Source: Pyrus communis
Lineage: Eukaryota; Streptophyta; Magnoliopsida; Rosales; Rosaceae
Length of the DNA: 64,000 nucleotides
Direction of reading: 5' to 3'
NCBI RefSeq assembly: GCF_963583255.1
Contig: NC_084817.1
Location: forward strand, 7,322,121 to 7,386,120
The notes under the pieces were generated by a model that worked only from the letters and a program-made list of their open reading frames with translations, was not told the DNA's origin and made no database searches. Below, in pieces: positions 46,990-58,041 of the stretch; position 1 is the first letter of the stretch, and every line of letters starts with the position of its first letter. The translations under genes were made by a program, and so were the position numbers.

Positions 46990-47056
46990 CGTGAATTGAA
47001 TTCTGTTGTTTAAACTAATACTTGTTAATCACTTTTGTGTTCCATACAGACCCCTT

Positions 47057-47130
47057 CCTCCGCGCTTCCGTATGATTTCTTCATCTGAAACCTGCAATCC
47101 AAAAAATAAACGTGAGGATTTACACAAATC
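47057..47130 (+). other. candidate exon of unknown gene
   Basis: A stretch bounded by TTCCATACAG and GTGAGTATTT encodes PLPPRFRMISSSETCNPKNK followed by REDLHKS in one open frame. Splice signals are good; I do not recognise the protein. Confidence 0.35.
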
Positions 47131-47221
47131 GGTGAGTATTTCCCCAACTCCTTATTCAATTTATGTTTTTTTATTCCATTTTCTGCACACTATTTTTTCC
47201 ATCTTTACTTCTTTGTCCCTA

Positions 47222-47626
47222 GACCATCTCCAATGGTTGGGCTAAAAGTCAAATTTTTTAGCCCGAAAAATTTAGCTTTTAGCCCAAAAACAGTTTTTCT
47301 ACTCCAACCATTCTATCCTAAAATTTTAGCCCGAGATTATTAAAGAATGAATTTAGGCTATTTTTTTTGTTAAATTAAATTTTTTTAAAAAAAAATAAAT
47401 ATGTAGACTATCGTAAATTAATTTTATGAACATTTTAATCTAAAAAAATTTAAATTCCGATAAATATTGGGTAGAGTCTACCCCGATCTCTGGGCTAAAT
47501 TTCGGGGGGAATTTGGCATTGGTTTAGCATTTAGCATTTAGCTCAAAATTTTCCCTTGGGTTGGAGTGCGTTTGGGGGGAAATTTTGGGTGGTAATTTGG
47601 CTTTTAGCCCACCATTGGAGTTGGTC
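47222..47626. mobile_element. PIF/Harbinger-like MITE
   Basis: Ends GACCATCTCCAATGGTTGGG and CCCACCATTGGAGTTGGTC are inverted. Flanking triplets CTA and TTA fit a TWA target. The interior is AT-rich and has no gene. Confidence 0.7.
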
Positions 47627-49112
47627 TTAGGTACCTTCCATCACTCTCTCTCTCTCAGTTATTGCAATGAAGAAGAACACGCGCTCACTCTTTTACATCT
47701 GAAAAGACAAAGGGGTGTGATATTCACACATCTTATTTTACTTCTCACACATTCTTCTAATTTTCGACCGTCGGATTGGAAGATTTACAGAAGATCAACG
47801 GACATAAATGAATAAAGGGTGTGAGAGAAGTAATTTGTGTAGTGTGAATAGCACACCCCAAGACAAAAACCCCTGAAATCACTAACCTTGAGGAACCATT
47901 TGGTAAGCATTTTCCCCGCTTCTCTGTGTCAGATTTTCTGTGTTTTTCTTGGTTTTTGGGGGTTTGTTCAAGTTCTTGAGGGACCTGAAGTCTGTTAAAT
48001 GACTCTCTGGTTTCCATCTTTGACGCCGTTTGGTTCCGACTGTTTTGTTTTCATCTTGTTTCCTGTTCGGTCTGATTTGTGTTTTCGGATAGTCTAATAA
48101 ATAATTTTTGGTTAATTTTGAAGTTTTTTATATTTTGAGTGGAGCCCTGGTTTCAGATGATTTATCAGATTAAAGTTTTCTGTAAGTGGTTTTACAGCGA
48201 TTCCTTGGTGGTTAATTTCTTGGTTTCGGATTAAAAGTTTTCTGCAAGTGGATTCGGGTTAAAAGTTTTCTAAAGGTAATTTCTTGGCGGGTTTTGTATA
48301 TACTGCAATGAATTGTGGGTGATTATGTTAGTGGCGTTTGTATTTGAGCTTGGGCTTGATGGGGTTTTGTTCGTGATGATTGGTCGTTGGTTATGAACTT
48401 AGAATCTTAGATTTTGTTTTTTGATTTGGTTAATTAAATGGGATTTTGTGTAATGTACCACTACGATTAGTACTTTGTTTTTGGGTGGTGAGAAAATATG
48501 AGGAAAATCAATAAACAATTGTTGTGTTCTTTGTTGACTTTATAAGATTTGGAATCTTCATGGAAGAACAAGGAAAAAAAAATCCGCAAAAGAACAAGAT
48601 TAGTCAAATTCTCCCACCGTTTCATTTTAAAGATGTTTACAGCCTTAGGAACCTACTACTTTCATTATGTGCCAAGCTCTTAAATGGGTGTCTTTTGGGA
48701 GCTAATGAAATGGACTTGGTCAATTTTATTGATTACTGTCTAAGAAATGGATTGTCAACTGTAGACTCTAAAGCTAAGAAATGTGGCTTTTTCAAAAATT
48801 CATGCATGTCCACCATAACTAAATCAAGTAATCCGTTGTGTCCATATCTTTTTCAATCGGACCATAAATGTCTCAGAATACACTTTATACTGATTTCATT
48901 TAAGTTCATCTCTGCCATATAATTGCTTTGGGAGTTTACTGGAATTTAATTTAATTCCTCTGTATTTCATATTGTTGTTCGTCTCTCTTTGCACACTTCC
49001 CGCTTACAATTGAGATCAAATTGGTATGGTCAGATTTTTCGGGGAAAACCTTTTCTCTTCGTCCCTGCTCTATATTTTCATGTTTTAATTGTCTCTTTTC
49101 TTTTTTATGTTT
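47627..49112. other. gene-like but unassigned region
   Basis: TC-rich and T-rich intron-like DNA with a candidate exon at 48524-48922 (plus; MEEQGKKNPQKNKISQILPP and NGCLLGANEMDLVNFIDYCL). I do not recognise it. Together with the neighbouring helicase fragment it may be a piece of a captured or truncated gene. Confidence 0.3.
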
Positions 49113-49231
49113 CAGATAGAAATTATGGGTACTCTATACGGAAAGAAAGTTATCCAGATAAACATAGAAAACGGAAGTGACTACTTGATTTCTATGGCAA
49201 CTGGAAGCGGCAAGTCTTATATTTGCTTTGT
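49113..49231 (+). pseudogene. RecQ-type helicase fragment (motif I exon)
   Basis: After a TATGTTTCAG acceptor the plus strand encodes MGTLYGKKVIQINIENGSDY and LISMATGSGKSYICF, ending at a GTATGA donor. MATGSGKS is helicase motif I, and the context (KxVIQ...D.L..MATGSGKS) is that of plant RecQ-like helicases. No other helicase motif is found downstream, so it is a lone exon. Confidence 0.5.
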
Positions 49232-51134
49232 ATGACATTTTATTTTTTGTTTGATGTGTATAATTTAATGAAATGCCTGCGAAAAACAATTATGTTGCTT
49301 GTTTGGTAGACTTTTTCTACTAAATAAAATGTTTGACAAGAAAAATTCTGAGCAAAAGATGTCTGTCATTGAGAAATCCTTCTCTTTGCATTCTTTTTTA
49401 TGGAGAACTTCTTTGCATGGATGGCTGCCGTTTCAAACTCTTCTGGTTAGATGAGTTGTACTTGCTTTACTCTTTGTAGATATAACATGAAATTTAGACA
49501 TACACTTTATGCATGTATAGGTAAAAACTAAAAGAGAGAATTTATCGTTTTTATAGCTTAATCCTAATGTGGTCGTTCCTACTTTTAGGTTCCTTTGTGA
49601 TTCTGATGCATTAAAGTTTTAGAACAAACACCAGCGGAAAAATTGTTATATAGCTTTTTGCCTTTTAATTGGTGCTTTGGTTGAACCTGGTGCAGGATTT
49701 CTTGCATCTGTCATGACCAGAACCTCACCTTCAATTGAGTATGCCTACATGCCCTTTGATTTGAGTGAAAATTTATGCTCCAAAATAATAAAAGAGTAGC
49801 ATGGCATACTATGGTTCATGGACTTTAGGTACTATGGTTCATGGACTTTAGGTAGGAACTTGCACCCAAAATCTCATGTTGATTGACGATTACATGAATA
49901 ACATGTAAGTCATTACTTCATGCACAGTAAACACGAATAACATATAAGTCATTACTTTATACAAAGTAAAAACAAAAAACATAAGAAATTTTTAGGATGT
50001 GCATGATATAAAGTATCTCCCTTGCACAATGCATTAATTAGGAATTACAGAATATGACAACATTGAATAGTATAAGAACTGCAAGAGTGGACAGGTAGAA
50101 GAGAAAAGGGGGAAATTACACAGTGGAATAATGCCAACATTGAATAGTATAACCTTGGAATCGTGGACGAAAGACAAAAGAGGGAATATGCAACCCAAGA
50201 GCTGAGGACTGAACCGTGAGGGTGGGGCGGGAAGACTCGGATCGATGTGATACCAAGAAAGAGGTACGCCGTGCATAAGTTTGTGAAGAATAATATAGTT
50301 GATCATTAGCATTCCTTATTGATCTACTAATTAATGAAAAATAAGTCCAAAACAGAAATATATGGCTAATTAGTAATTTTTTTATTAATTTATAGCTGAT
50401 GCTAAAATCTGGGGATTTAGTTCGGTCCGAGGCTAGCTTAGGAACAGGGTAATTCTATAACTTTGACATAGTTTTGTTTGGGGTGGTTTCGTTGAGAGTA
50501 TAAATCTCATGTCGGGGAATTGAAATCCTTGCACCTCTCTATCTAAGATGTTGAGACTCTTCCCCTATTCCTTTTAACAATATCAAGATCAACAACGTGC
50601 AACACCTGTCTTTAGCAACAAAGCTCATTTGACATATTGCCCTATCAGGCCACATTAAGAAACAAAGTTTTTGCTTTAGCTCTAATGGACTTGTAGTTCA
50701 GTTGATTAAGATCATTCAACTCCTGCACTTGAGGTCCCAAGTTCAATTCCGCCTCCCCATTCGCTTGAATGAAGAAAGAAGAAAACCAAAGTTTAATTTG
50801 AGCTTATTATTTTTATGTTTTGCTTATATAACAAAAGCAGGACAGGTAGAGGATTGGTTAAAGGACAAGTAATTGTTGAGTATGACTTATAGGATCAATT
50901 AGCTAATTGACTGTTGATCTGTCAAGATTAGTTTTCTGTTTCCGTTCATATGTGGTAAAAAAAATCACCAGTTAATCAGCCAGACATCACCGATATGCGG
51001 CCTAGGGATCCGAAGGTTCAAACTGCAGTCTCATTCACTCTAACAGAAGAGTTTAAGAAAAAATGAAAAACCTAAATATATGAAAGTGGAACATTCATTA
51101 CAATATTTAAAATTTAGAAATATAGGATTATTGT
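49232..51134. other. intergenic with duplicated block and SINE-like sequence
   Basis: No gene is supported. 50034-50310 repeats the block at 9180-9300/10455-10560 and 36985-37330. 50690-50765 looks like a tRNA-derived SINE head (A box TAGTTCAGTTGATTAAG, B box CAAGTTCAATTCC). It separates the helicase fragment from the kinase exon at 51135. Confidence 0.5.
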
Positions 51135-52363
51135 TCACCGTGACTTGAAAGGTAAGAGTGGGATTTCATGCATTTGTGATGAAGCAGCACCACCATCCAC
51201 TGCAGGCCCTCTATCAGTTGAGCTTGAAATAACATCCCATGGCTCAACTGATTCAGTCCTCACATATTCAACCTCTTCGTAATTCTTTCCACCATGAGAA
51301 GTAGCCTTTCCGGCCATTTGAACCCACTCCAGCTCTGCCGTGACCTCTCTCATTGTAGGGCGTTTTTGTCCACTTAAATTCAAGCACCTCCTTGCAAGGT
51401 TAGCAACTATTGCGATATCTGCTTTAGACCCTCCCTTCACAACTTGAGCATCAAGAATGTCAGACAGACGATCTTCCTGCATCGAAATAATGAAGTATGT
51501 AGCAAGACTTCTGCCTTGTTCTTGTGGCCGGCTAAAAGAAATTGGTTTTTGTCCCGTTAACAGCTCAACAAGGACCACTCCAAAGCTATACACATCACTT
51601 TTATCCGTAAATTGGCTTGACTGGAAGTATTCCGGGTCCAAGTAACCAAATGTGCCATGTACAAGTGTGGTAAGGTGAGTTTGGTCAATGGCAACTGATC
51701 TTGAAGTTCCAAAATCGGCAACTTTCGCTCTGTATTTTGCATCCAAGAGTATGTTGGTAGACTTGATGTCCCTGTGATAAATGGGAAGGGCAGCTGAGGC
51801 GTGTAAATAGAAAAGGGCTCCCGCAATTTCTGTGGCAATTCGTAAACGAATTTCCCATGTAAGTGGAAACTCCTCTTTCTGCTCATGGATATACTGGGAA
51901 AGTGTTCCATTCGGAATAAATTCATAAACCAAAAGCGGAACTTCAGTCTCCAAGCAGCAACCCAATAGTTGAACAACATGTCTGTGGTTGATTTGTGAAA
52001 GAATTACAACCTCATTGATGAAAGCTGAAAGTTGGCTTTCATCAATAATTGTGGACTTTTTGACGGCAACAATTTTACCATCAGCCAACATGCCCTTGTA
52101 CACAGTACCTTGGCCTCCATGCCCAAGAATTCTATCGACGTTGAAATTGTCGGTAGACTTCTCCAACTCCTCCGACTTGAACAACTTGATTTTATCCACA
52201 TTACCTTCACCTGGAGATAATTGTTGCTCTAATAATAAACCACCATTTCGTTTGAAGAAAACTTGCTTGCGTTTTATGTTCTTCCTTTTCTTCAGGACTT
52301 TGAGTATCCACCATGCGCTGACAAGCAGTAACAGTAACAATAGTCCCACGCCCGCACCAAGAC
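51135..52363 (-). CDS. WAK-type kinase exon (TM plus kinase), possible 3' exon of a chimeric receptor
   Basis: An uninterrupted frame runs from an AG acceptor at 52365-52364 to a stop at 51135. It encodes a transmembrane helix ([19 protein letters not shown]), a basic juxtamembrane region and a full Ser/Thr kinase: [42 protein letters not shown]. All catalytic residues are present. Sequence differs clearly from the WAK at 14514 (a WAKL subtype). It has no extracellular exons of its own within the 1.3 kb upstream. The next upstream exons on the strand are the WAK ectodomain exons at 53915-55103, whose final phase (1) matches this acceptor; joined they would give 777 aa. Alternatively it is an orphan exon. 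No frame damage. Confidence 0.85.
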
Positions 52364-53685
52364 CTGCGTAACGTTAAATTGAAGTTTTGTAGATTACTCT
52401 AGGATAACTCACTTCCGCATCGGTACTTTCGAGTCCTCTCGGTGTAGGACTCATTCTTTTATTCATTCAATTTTATATTATTTTTTTTAGTGTTCTAGAT
52501 TAAATATGTGCTCTGAACACGTCTTTTAAATGCATATTCATTATATTTTAAATTTATAAGTCTTATCTATTCCTTGTAACTAAAAGATAAAAGAGATAAT
52601 AAAAAAAATAAAAGAAGAGTAGACGATTATCATCAAGATGAGTGGGTGGAAAAAGGGAGGAAAAAGGGATTGGGGAAAATGGGAGTGCAAATGGAAGAAG
52701 AGGAATAAAAAAAAAAGAATAAGGGGGAAAAAGGAGCAGTCAAAAGACAAAAGGGGGTAAAAAGGAGAGAGAACAGGGAAGAAATTGCGGGACGAATTTG
52801 GTATACATTTATGGTTAAGGTTTTTTAGTAGTAGACTTCTACCATGCCCATACCTGGCCATTATCACTGGAGTAAACCAAGAACACCATGAATAAAGTAG
52901 TAGACCAAGTCACATGAATAAAGCAATAGAGACCATTTGATTTGGTATTGTCAAATAATATATCTATTTCTATGTTCATTATGTTACAATGTTGTTGTAG
53001 TAGTTTAATCAGATACAATATAAGCTTGCATTTTTTATCGGTGGTGTGTCGGCGATACTTAAAATAAAACAAACTAATATTTTAACTATAGTTAACACTA
53101 GAAACTATTTCATGTGTTTATCCAGGATTTTAATCTTTGGTTTACAATTTGAAATTTGTGCTTTTCAAGTTTTTGGCTCAAAAAATTATGCCTAATGAAA
53201 TCAGTATTGTTCTATAGTGTATTCGGTATTCATTTCTTCTTAATCATAAATTTAATTAGCTGAATATTAATTACCTTAACACTTTCCTCCGTGTTAATTA
53301 TCAATTTACAAACTTAACAACCCTTCACAAAGTCACATTTCAACCAACGTTTTTTGACACCCTAGAGGACAACTTTAACCTTTGAATTACAACTACATTG
53401 ATTCTTACAATTACTACATTACCAGGTCAAAAATGAACCATCTGTTTCCCTATATGTTTGTACCTTGCTGTAAATATGATGGATACACATACATGTCTGT
53501 AAAACTTTTTACAACTTTTATACATACATTTTTAAAAGCCGCAGCAATGCACGGGCACAATTACTAGTTACATCTATGTGGAAGGCGTCCATTCTTTATT
53601 AAGAAAACTGTAATACCTTGAAAATTTAAATATATGAATAAGATATTCATAATTATGAATATGCGGAAAGAATCAAGAATTTATA
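52364..53685. other. intervening DNA (intron or rearranged spacer)
   Basis: No coding segment. It includes a strongly purine-rich tract (52600-52800) and a Helitron-type 3' end at 53567 (GCCGCAGCAATGCACGGGC, nine bases, then CTAG before T). If the chimeric receptor is real this is most of its second intron. Confidence 0.5.
53540..53567 (+). mobile_element. Helitron 3' terminus
   Basis: The pattern CGCAGCAATGCACGGGC followed after a short spacer by CTAG|T is a decayed form of the end at 57740 (CGCAGCAACGCGCGGGC). The 5' end was not identified. Confidence 0.5.
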
Positions 53686-55103
53686 TTAATTTATTTGAGT
53701 TAGCTTCCATCTTTTATATCCCAAATACACCCAAGAGATGCACGTTAACAGGGATACGAGGCCTACGCTGATTCCTACATATCCAACAAATTAATTGTAA
53801 ACCCTGGTAGTTATAAACATCTTTTTTTATCACATCCCTAACGAAGTTTGGATTCTTTAAGAACATGTAGACAAGCATTGAATCACTTGTTACCATATAT
53901 ATATACATGCTTACCAACGACAATATGGATAACAAAGGTCCGATCAGGGGTGCAACCTTCTCCGTCTTTTCTACCATCACCATGGTACCCCTTGTGGCAA
54001 GAACAAGTATGGCTTCCCACTGTATTTATACATTTTTGCTTGCATGTATTGAGCTCTGGAGCCTCACATTCATCAATGTCTGCAAAACAACATATTTAAT
54101 CCATGCCTGGAAATTAAGCATGTTATTTTAATTAGTAGTACTAATAAAGTGAAATAGAACTACCATAGCAGTCATTTAGGTATGGATTCCCTTGGTAACC
54201 GTCCTTGCACTTGCAGCGATACCCGGATCCGTTCTCGACATCAGAACACATGGTGTTGCCCTGACATGTGTAATTCATCGCTTGTTTCTTCTCAACAACG
54301 TTAGAGCAGGTCTCATTTCCAACTGACCAATCGAGTACCACCGGAAGTTGTGTATTTATCAAATAATCCGACCGCAACATATTGGAGAAGAAGTTGAACT
54401 TGCCCCCTTGGACAACGAAGGAAAAACTGCAAGGATTAAAGGAGTGCACATTCGAATGATTTTTAAAACTCGTTGCACTCACCTCGAAAGAAGTCATTCC
54501 TTGAGCAATTGGTGTTTGACAACAGCCGATACCAGTGCAGGAACCATTGGCAACGTAGTCAATGCTGCCACACACTGTAGTGCACCCACCAGTGTATCCG
54601 TAGTTTCCATTTTTGTCTCCCATAATGTACCCATTGGTGTCACAACCAACTGCGACAAACACGTTGTCGGTGTTTGATATGAAGAAACTGGAAAGAGAGA
54701 GAAAATTGGTAAGGCCGTCAATCGGCTTGCCTGATTTATAGTAACATTGTACGGCTGGGTATAGGGTAATGTAAAGCTTCCCATCCACGGATATGTTTGT
54801 GACAATAATATTACTCTTTCTAAGAAATGGGTTTGGGGGGTCATAATGTGTGCTATTACAAGTAATGAGGAAATCCTCATTTAAGTAACAGCCCTTTTTT
54901 GTACCAAATGGATATGGGATGCTAACATTCCCACATTTGTCTTGACAACCCAGCTTGACTTCTACTTCACCGGGAGGAGGAGGAGAAGGAAGAGGTGGAG
55001 AGGTTAATTGTGTTTGGGCTGAAGTGGCTGCCGCTAATAGTACCTCTATTACCATTAGGAGGATGATAAGTTGCAGTAGCACTTTTTGTTTGCTCATGGT
55101 CAT
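53686..55103 (-). CDS. WAK ectodomain exons with truncated kinase exon
   Basis: Exon 1 (55103-54164) and exon 2 (54079-53915) are open throughout and keep their GT/AG sites. They encode a signal peptide, Pro-rich stretch, GUB_WAK domain ([15 protein letters not shown]), and an EGF-Ca repeat ([13 protein letters not shown]). The original third exon begins at 53774 but loses similarity after YKRWKL at about 53700 and reaches a stop at 53686-53688. Splicing to it gives a 397-aa protein: ectodomain, one transmembrane helix, no kinase. Splicing instead to 52363 gives a full kinase receptor. The ectodomain is very close to that of the 14514 gene. Whether either form is expressed cannot be told. Confidence 0.7.
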
Positions 55104-55539
55104 GGCTTCTAAGTTTTTCTTGTTAAAAAAAAATGAGATGTTTTTGTCCTTTTATTGGTAGGGAGGAGGAAGACTTGGAGACGAAGACTTGGAGAGAAGA
55201 CTTGTGGATTGATTGAGCAAACCTTGGAGAGGATTCCTACCATAACTTAGTTATGACGTGTTAAAAATTCTTTCGGGACGTGGTTCTACAAGTCATTACT
55301 GGGAATCAAGGTGGTTGAAAGAGTCCACCATGACTTTAAACGTAGTCTACAAGTCATTGCTGGGAATTAAGGTGGTTGAAAGAGTCTTCCATGACTTATG
55401 GCTTGGTAAAGAAGCACAACCAGTGAATATTCAAAACTAGATGTATGAGTCTTCGAGGGCCCTACTGATAGAAGTTTCTTTCTGTTTTGTCCAGGTCAAT
55501 CACTAAAATCAATGTCCATGCTTGTACACATGACTAGTC
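55104..55539. repeat. upstream flank of the third WAK copy
   Basis: Collinear with 17109-17700 but with a deletion. The GGAATTAAGGTGGTTGAAAG phrase occurs twice (about 55302 and 55361), a local tandem duplication of about 59 bp. No gene is seen. Confidence 0.6.
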
Positions 55540-55702
55540 ACCACTTAGTACTACGATCTAGTGGTATTCATTTTCATTTATAAGTGAGAGGTCTTAGGTT
55601 TATTCTCGTCAAAAGCAAATTTGAACCACATTATTATAGCAAGCCCATTATAAAGCTTATCCCACTCCCTTAGTATAGATATATCATTTTTTTCAAAAAA
55701 AG
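55540..55702 (+). mobile_element. SINE with 12-bp target duplication
   Basis: ACATGACTAGTC flanks it (55528-55539 and 55703-55714). It has a tRNA-like head (CTAGTGGTATTC, then GAGAGGTCTTAGGTTTATTC) and an A-rich tail. Same family as 14137-14304. The paralogue at 17707 has the site without an insert. Confidence 0.85.
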
Positions 55703-55714
55703 ACATGACTAGTC

Positions 55715-56116
55715 GAGTCTATTTAGTCAGCTATACTTGCCAAAGCTGTTGCAATCATTACTAATGTTAGGGCTTTGTTTGGTGTATCGGATTGGAATAC
55801 TCACTAGACTGGAAGTAAGTTGAATGAAGAACTGAATGTAAACTTCTAAACTGTATATGTTGAAGGTAAAAAATGAATTAGTCACAAACTTCGAATAAGG
55901 GATCAATTACGCTAGTTGATATGTACTAGCTGATCAACCAAAGTACTTAATTTTCTGCTGGGCCAATGTAAATTGCGATGGGTTTTATCATTGTGTTTCT
56001 TACGTTTTGAAGAATTCAAACAAAGCCAGAAGCAGTTCTACCCCTGCTTTTGAAAACAACGTTTTATTTCATAGCACAGTAACTCCAAGCTAGCCCTTAG
56101 GGTGGTGGATGATTGA
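55715..56116. repeat. WAK-unit upstream flank
   Basis: Collinear with 17720-17910 and 18449-18560, without the SINE/TRIM nest seen there. No gene. Confidence 0.6.
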
Positions 56117-56307
56117 GGATCCTCTTCTTTGTGAGAATCCGGGAATTCGTGAATCGTGTCTGTTCATCGTACATCGTGCGGTCATAAATCATTTTAAATT
56201 TTTTTATTTAAAATTGAACACAAACAGTACCTGAAGAAAACTGACCGCACAATGTACGATGAATGTACATGATTCACATATCTCCATAATCCCCACAAAG
56301 ATGATCC
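56117..56307. mobile_element. MITE
   Basis: Ends are inverted over about 40 bp with gaps: GGATCCTC...TTTGTGAGAATCC and GGATTATGG-type sequence running to CACAAAGATGATCC. Inner inverted halves GTTCATCGTACATCGTGCGG and GCACAATGTACGATGAA pair well. Related to 8929-9133. Confidence 0.65.
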
Positions 56308-56377
56308 AAATTCGTGGTGGATAAACCACTTTGGAGTCTAAACTGGGATATTACGGTTACCAGCTAATGCCCTTAAT

Positions 56378-57040
56378 AGGTGGAAAACAGTTAGGGTCCA
56401 GAAAAGCCCTATTACCACTCACCAGTAAAAGTAAAAGGTTCTCGTGTGAGTAGAAGCTCTTCTTTGGTTTTCGTCCATGGCTTCTTAGGTAGGCAGTTCA
56501 TCCTTATACCTTTAATATGCGTCTATTATATGCTTCATCTTCAAGTAACGCTTATCGATACTTCCTCACCTTCTTAATGTAAATAATATTTTTAGTTCAA
56601 AAAAGTAATGGTTATCGATTAACTACTTCTCTAATTATGATATATGTGATTAATGACTTGCTAATAAATTAGGGATTTACTATGTATGTGATCTAACACT
56701 CCAAATTTCGACCCATGAGGAAATCAAGATGATGATGAGTTCGCTGCCTTGTTACTAACTCATTGTGACGGCATAACTCTGGCCAGGGCGTATTATCCCG
56801 TTACGATACAGCTTAGACTGCTTTACAAATGTAGTTTTCCACCTTTTCGTTTCTCTTGTCTGATCAGCTCTTCTTTTTCTGTGAAGCAATTGGGATCATA
56901 GTAAAAATTGCCAACGTAACTCCAAATGTTTTAACTCCCTGCTGCAACCACCTACAGTAGCAGCTTCATCCTGCAACCAGGAACGAAGCGGAAGCTATGT
57001 TATCACTCATGAGTTTTTAGTAAACTTGTTAGCTGTCGTC
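56378..57040 (-). pseudogene. SGR2-like 3' end fragment, second copy
   Basis: Collinear with 23327-23985 from AGGTGGAAAACAGTTAGGG onward. Only the C-terminal tail and downstream DNA are present. It is followed by a WAK kinase fragment in the other orientation, exactly as at 24 kb. Confidence 0.55.
56560..56602 (+). mobile_element. 43-bp SINE tail with long target duplication
   Basis: A short piece ending AGTTCAAAA matches the 3' end of the SINE family. The 17-bp duplicates AAGTAACGCTTATCGAT (56543-56559) and AAGTAATGGTTATCGAT (56603-56619) flank it. The 24-kb paralogue (about 23533) has the site once. Confidence 0.7.
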
Positions 57041-57086
57041 AGAGAATGCTTCCATCTCTCTCTGATCGAACCAGCCTGTTAATCAA

Positions 57087-57523
57087 CTCGTGGAGCTACT
57101 AACAGGAAAGGAGGCGTTTTTGTTTGACAGGCCAGAAGAAGAGAGAAATTTGGCTACGTATTTTCTTTCTGCATCGAGACAGGATCGCTCGGAACTTCTC
57201 AATGATTGTATTGTAAATGAGGCAAATGTTAAGCAGGTGAAGGAAGGTTCTAGGCTTGCAGAGAGGTGTTTGATAGTAAAAGGAAAAGAGGGGCCAACCG
57301 TGAAGGAAGTGGCAATGGAACATTGGTACTAGAGGGACTGAGAAGAGTGCAGGTAATGCATCCGTGGGTTCTTGATGGATCTAATCTAGGAGAGACCGAT
57401 TATTTTCTCGGTGGAATATCGTCGGAAAATGTTAGCTACGGAGGAGGTGAGCATACAAGCTCCGGGTATGATACCATGAGGAATTACAATATACCATTAC
57501 CAGCAGGAAGTGGTGGGAGATGA
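57087..57523 (+). pseudogene. WAK kinase C-terminal fragment
   Basis: Plus-strand residues VELLTGKEAFLFDRPEEERN and LNDCIVNEANVKQVKE, then after a one-base frameshift LRRVQVMHPWVLDGSNLGE and a tail ending GSGGR. This is the last quarter of a WAK kinase. No catalytic loop is present. Divergent from all three larger WAK copies, so it comes from another subtype. Confidence 0.8.
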
Positions 57524-57739
57524 CCGGCTACATGTGGTGAACAACACAACCCATTCTATTTTATGTATACAGGGATTCAATGCTTTTCCTAGCTAGGGTT
57601 ACTGAGTCTCTTCTACAAGGAACCCTATTTCTTTTCTTTTTGGTTTGCTTTGGTTTTCTTTTTGGTATGCATGAGACGATCTAATCAGACGCAGAGGCCC
57701 TTCCTAAGATAGTTAGTAAATTCGTGTACATAGGTATAA

Positions 57740-58041
57740 CTAGATAGTTTTGCCCGCGCGTTGCTGCGGGATCACAAATTGTGTGAAAAATTTGTTTCAA
57801 AGATATAAAAGATTGTATGACAGAAAATGCTGAATAAATCTTTATATACGAAAGATTTGATTGATACAATCTATATACAAAAGATGATGTGCATGTGAAA
57901 AAGATTAATCTTACTTACATTCCTGCATTCTTACATTTTTCGAACTCACCTTCTTTAACTCCTCCACACTCAACAGGCACGAACCTTCATCTTTCTTGTT
58001 GGATTAAAAGCTGGCAAATCGCAGAGTTGAAACCATTTTCA
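57740..58041 (-). mobile_element. Helitron 3' end
   Basis: On the minus strand the hairpin CCCGCAGCAACGCGCGGG is followed by ten bases, CTAG and T. The 24-kb paralogue reads through the site (ACTTATAATATAATTAG), confirming an insertion between A and T. The element extends to higher coordinates; its 5' end was not found. Confidence 0.7.

Noticed and set aside
50690..50765. Functional tRNA gene
   Set aside because: A- and B-box-like motifs are present, but I cannot fold a full cloverleaf; a SINE head fits better.
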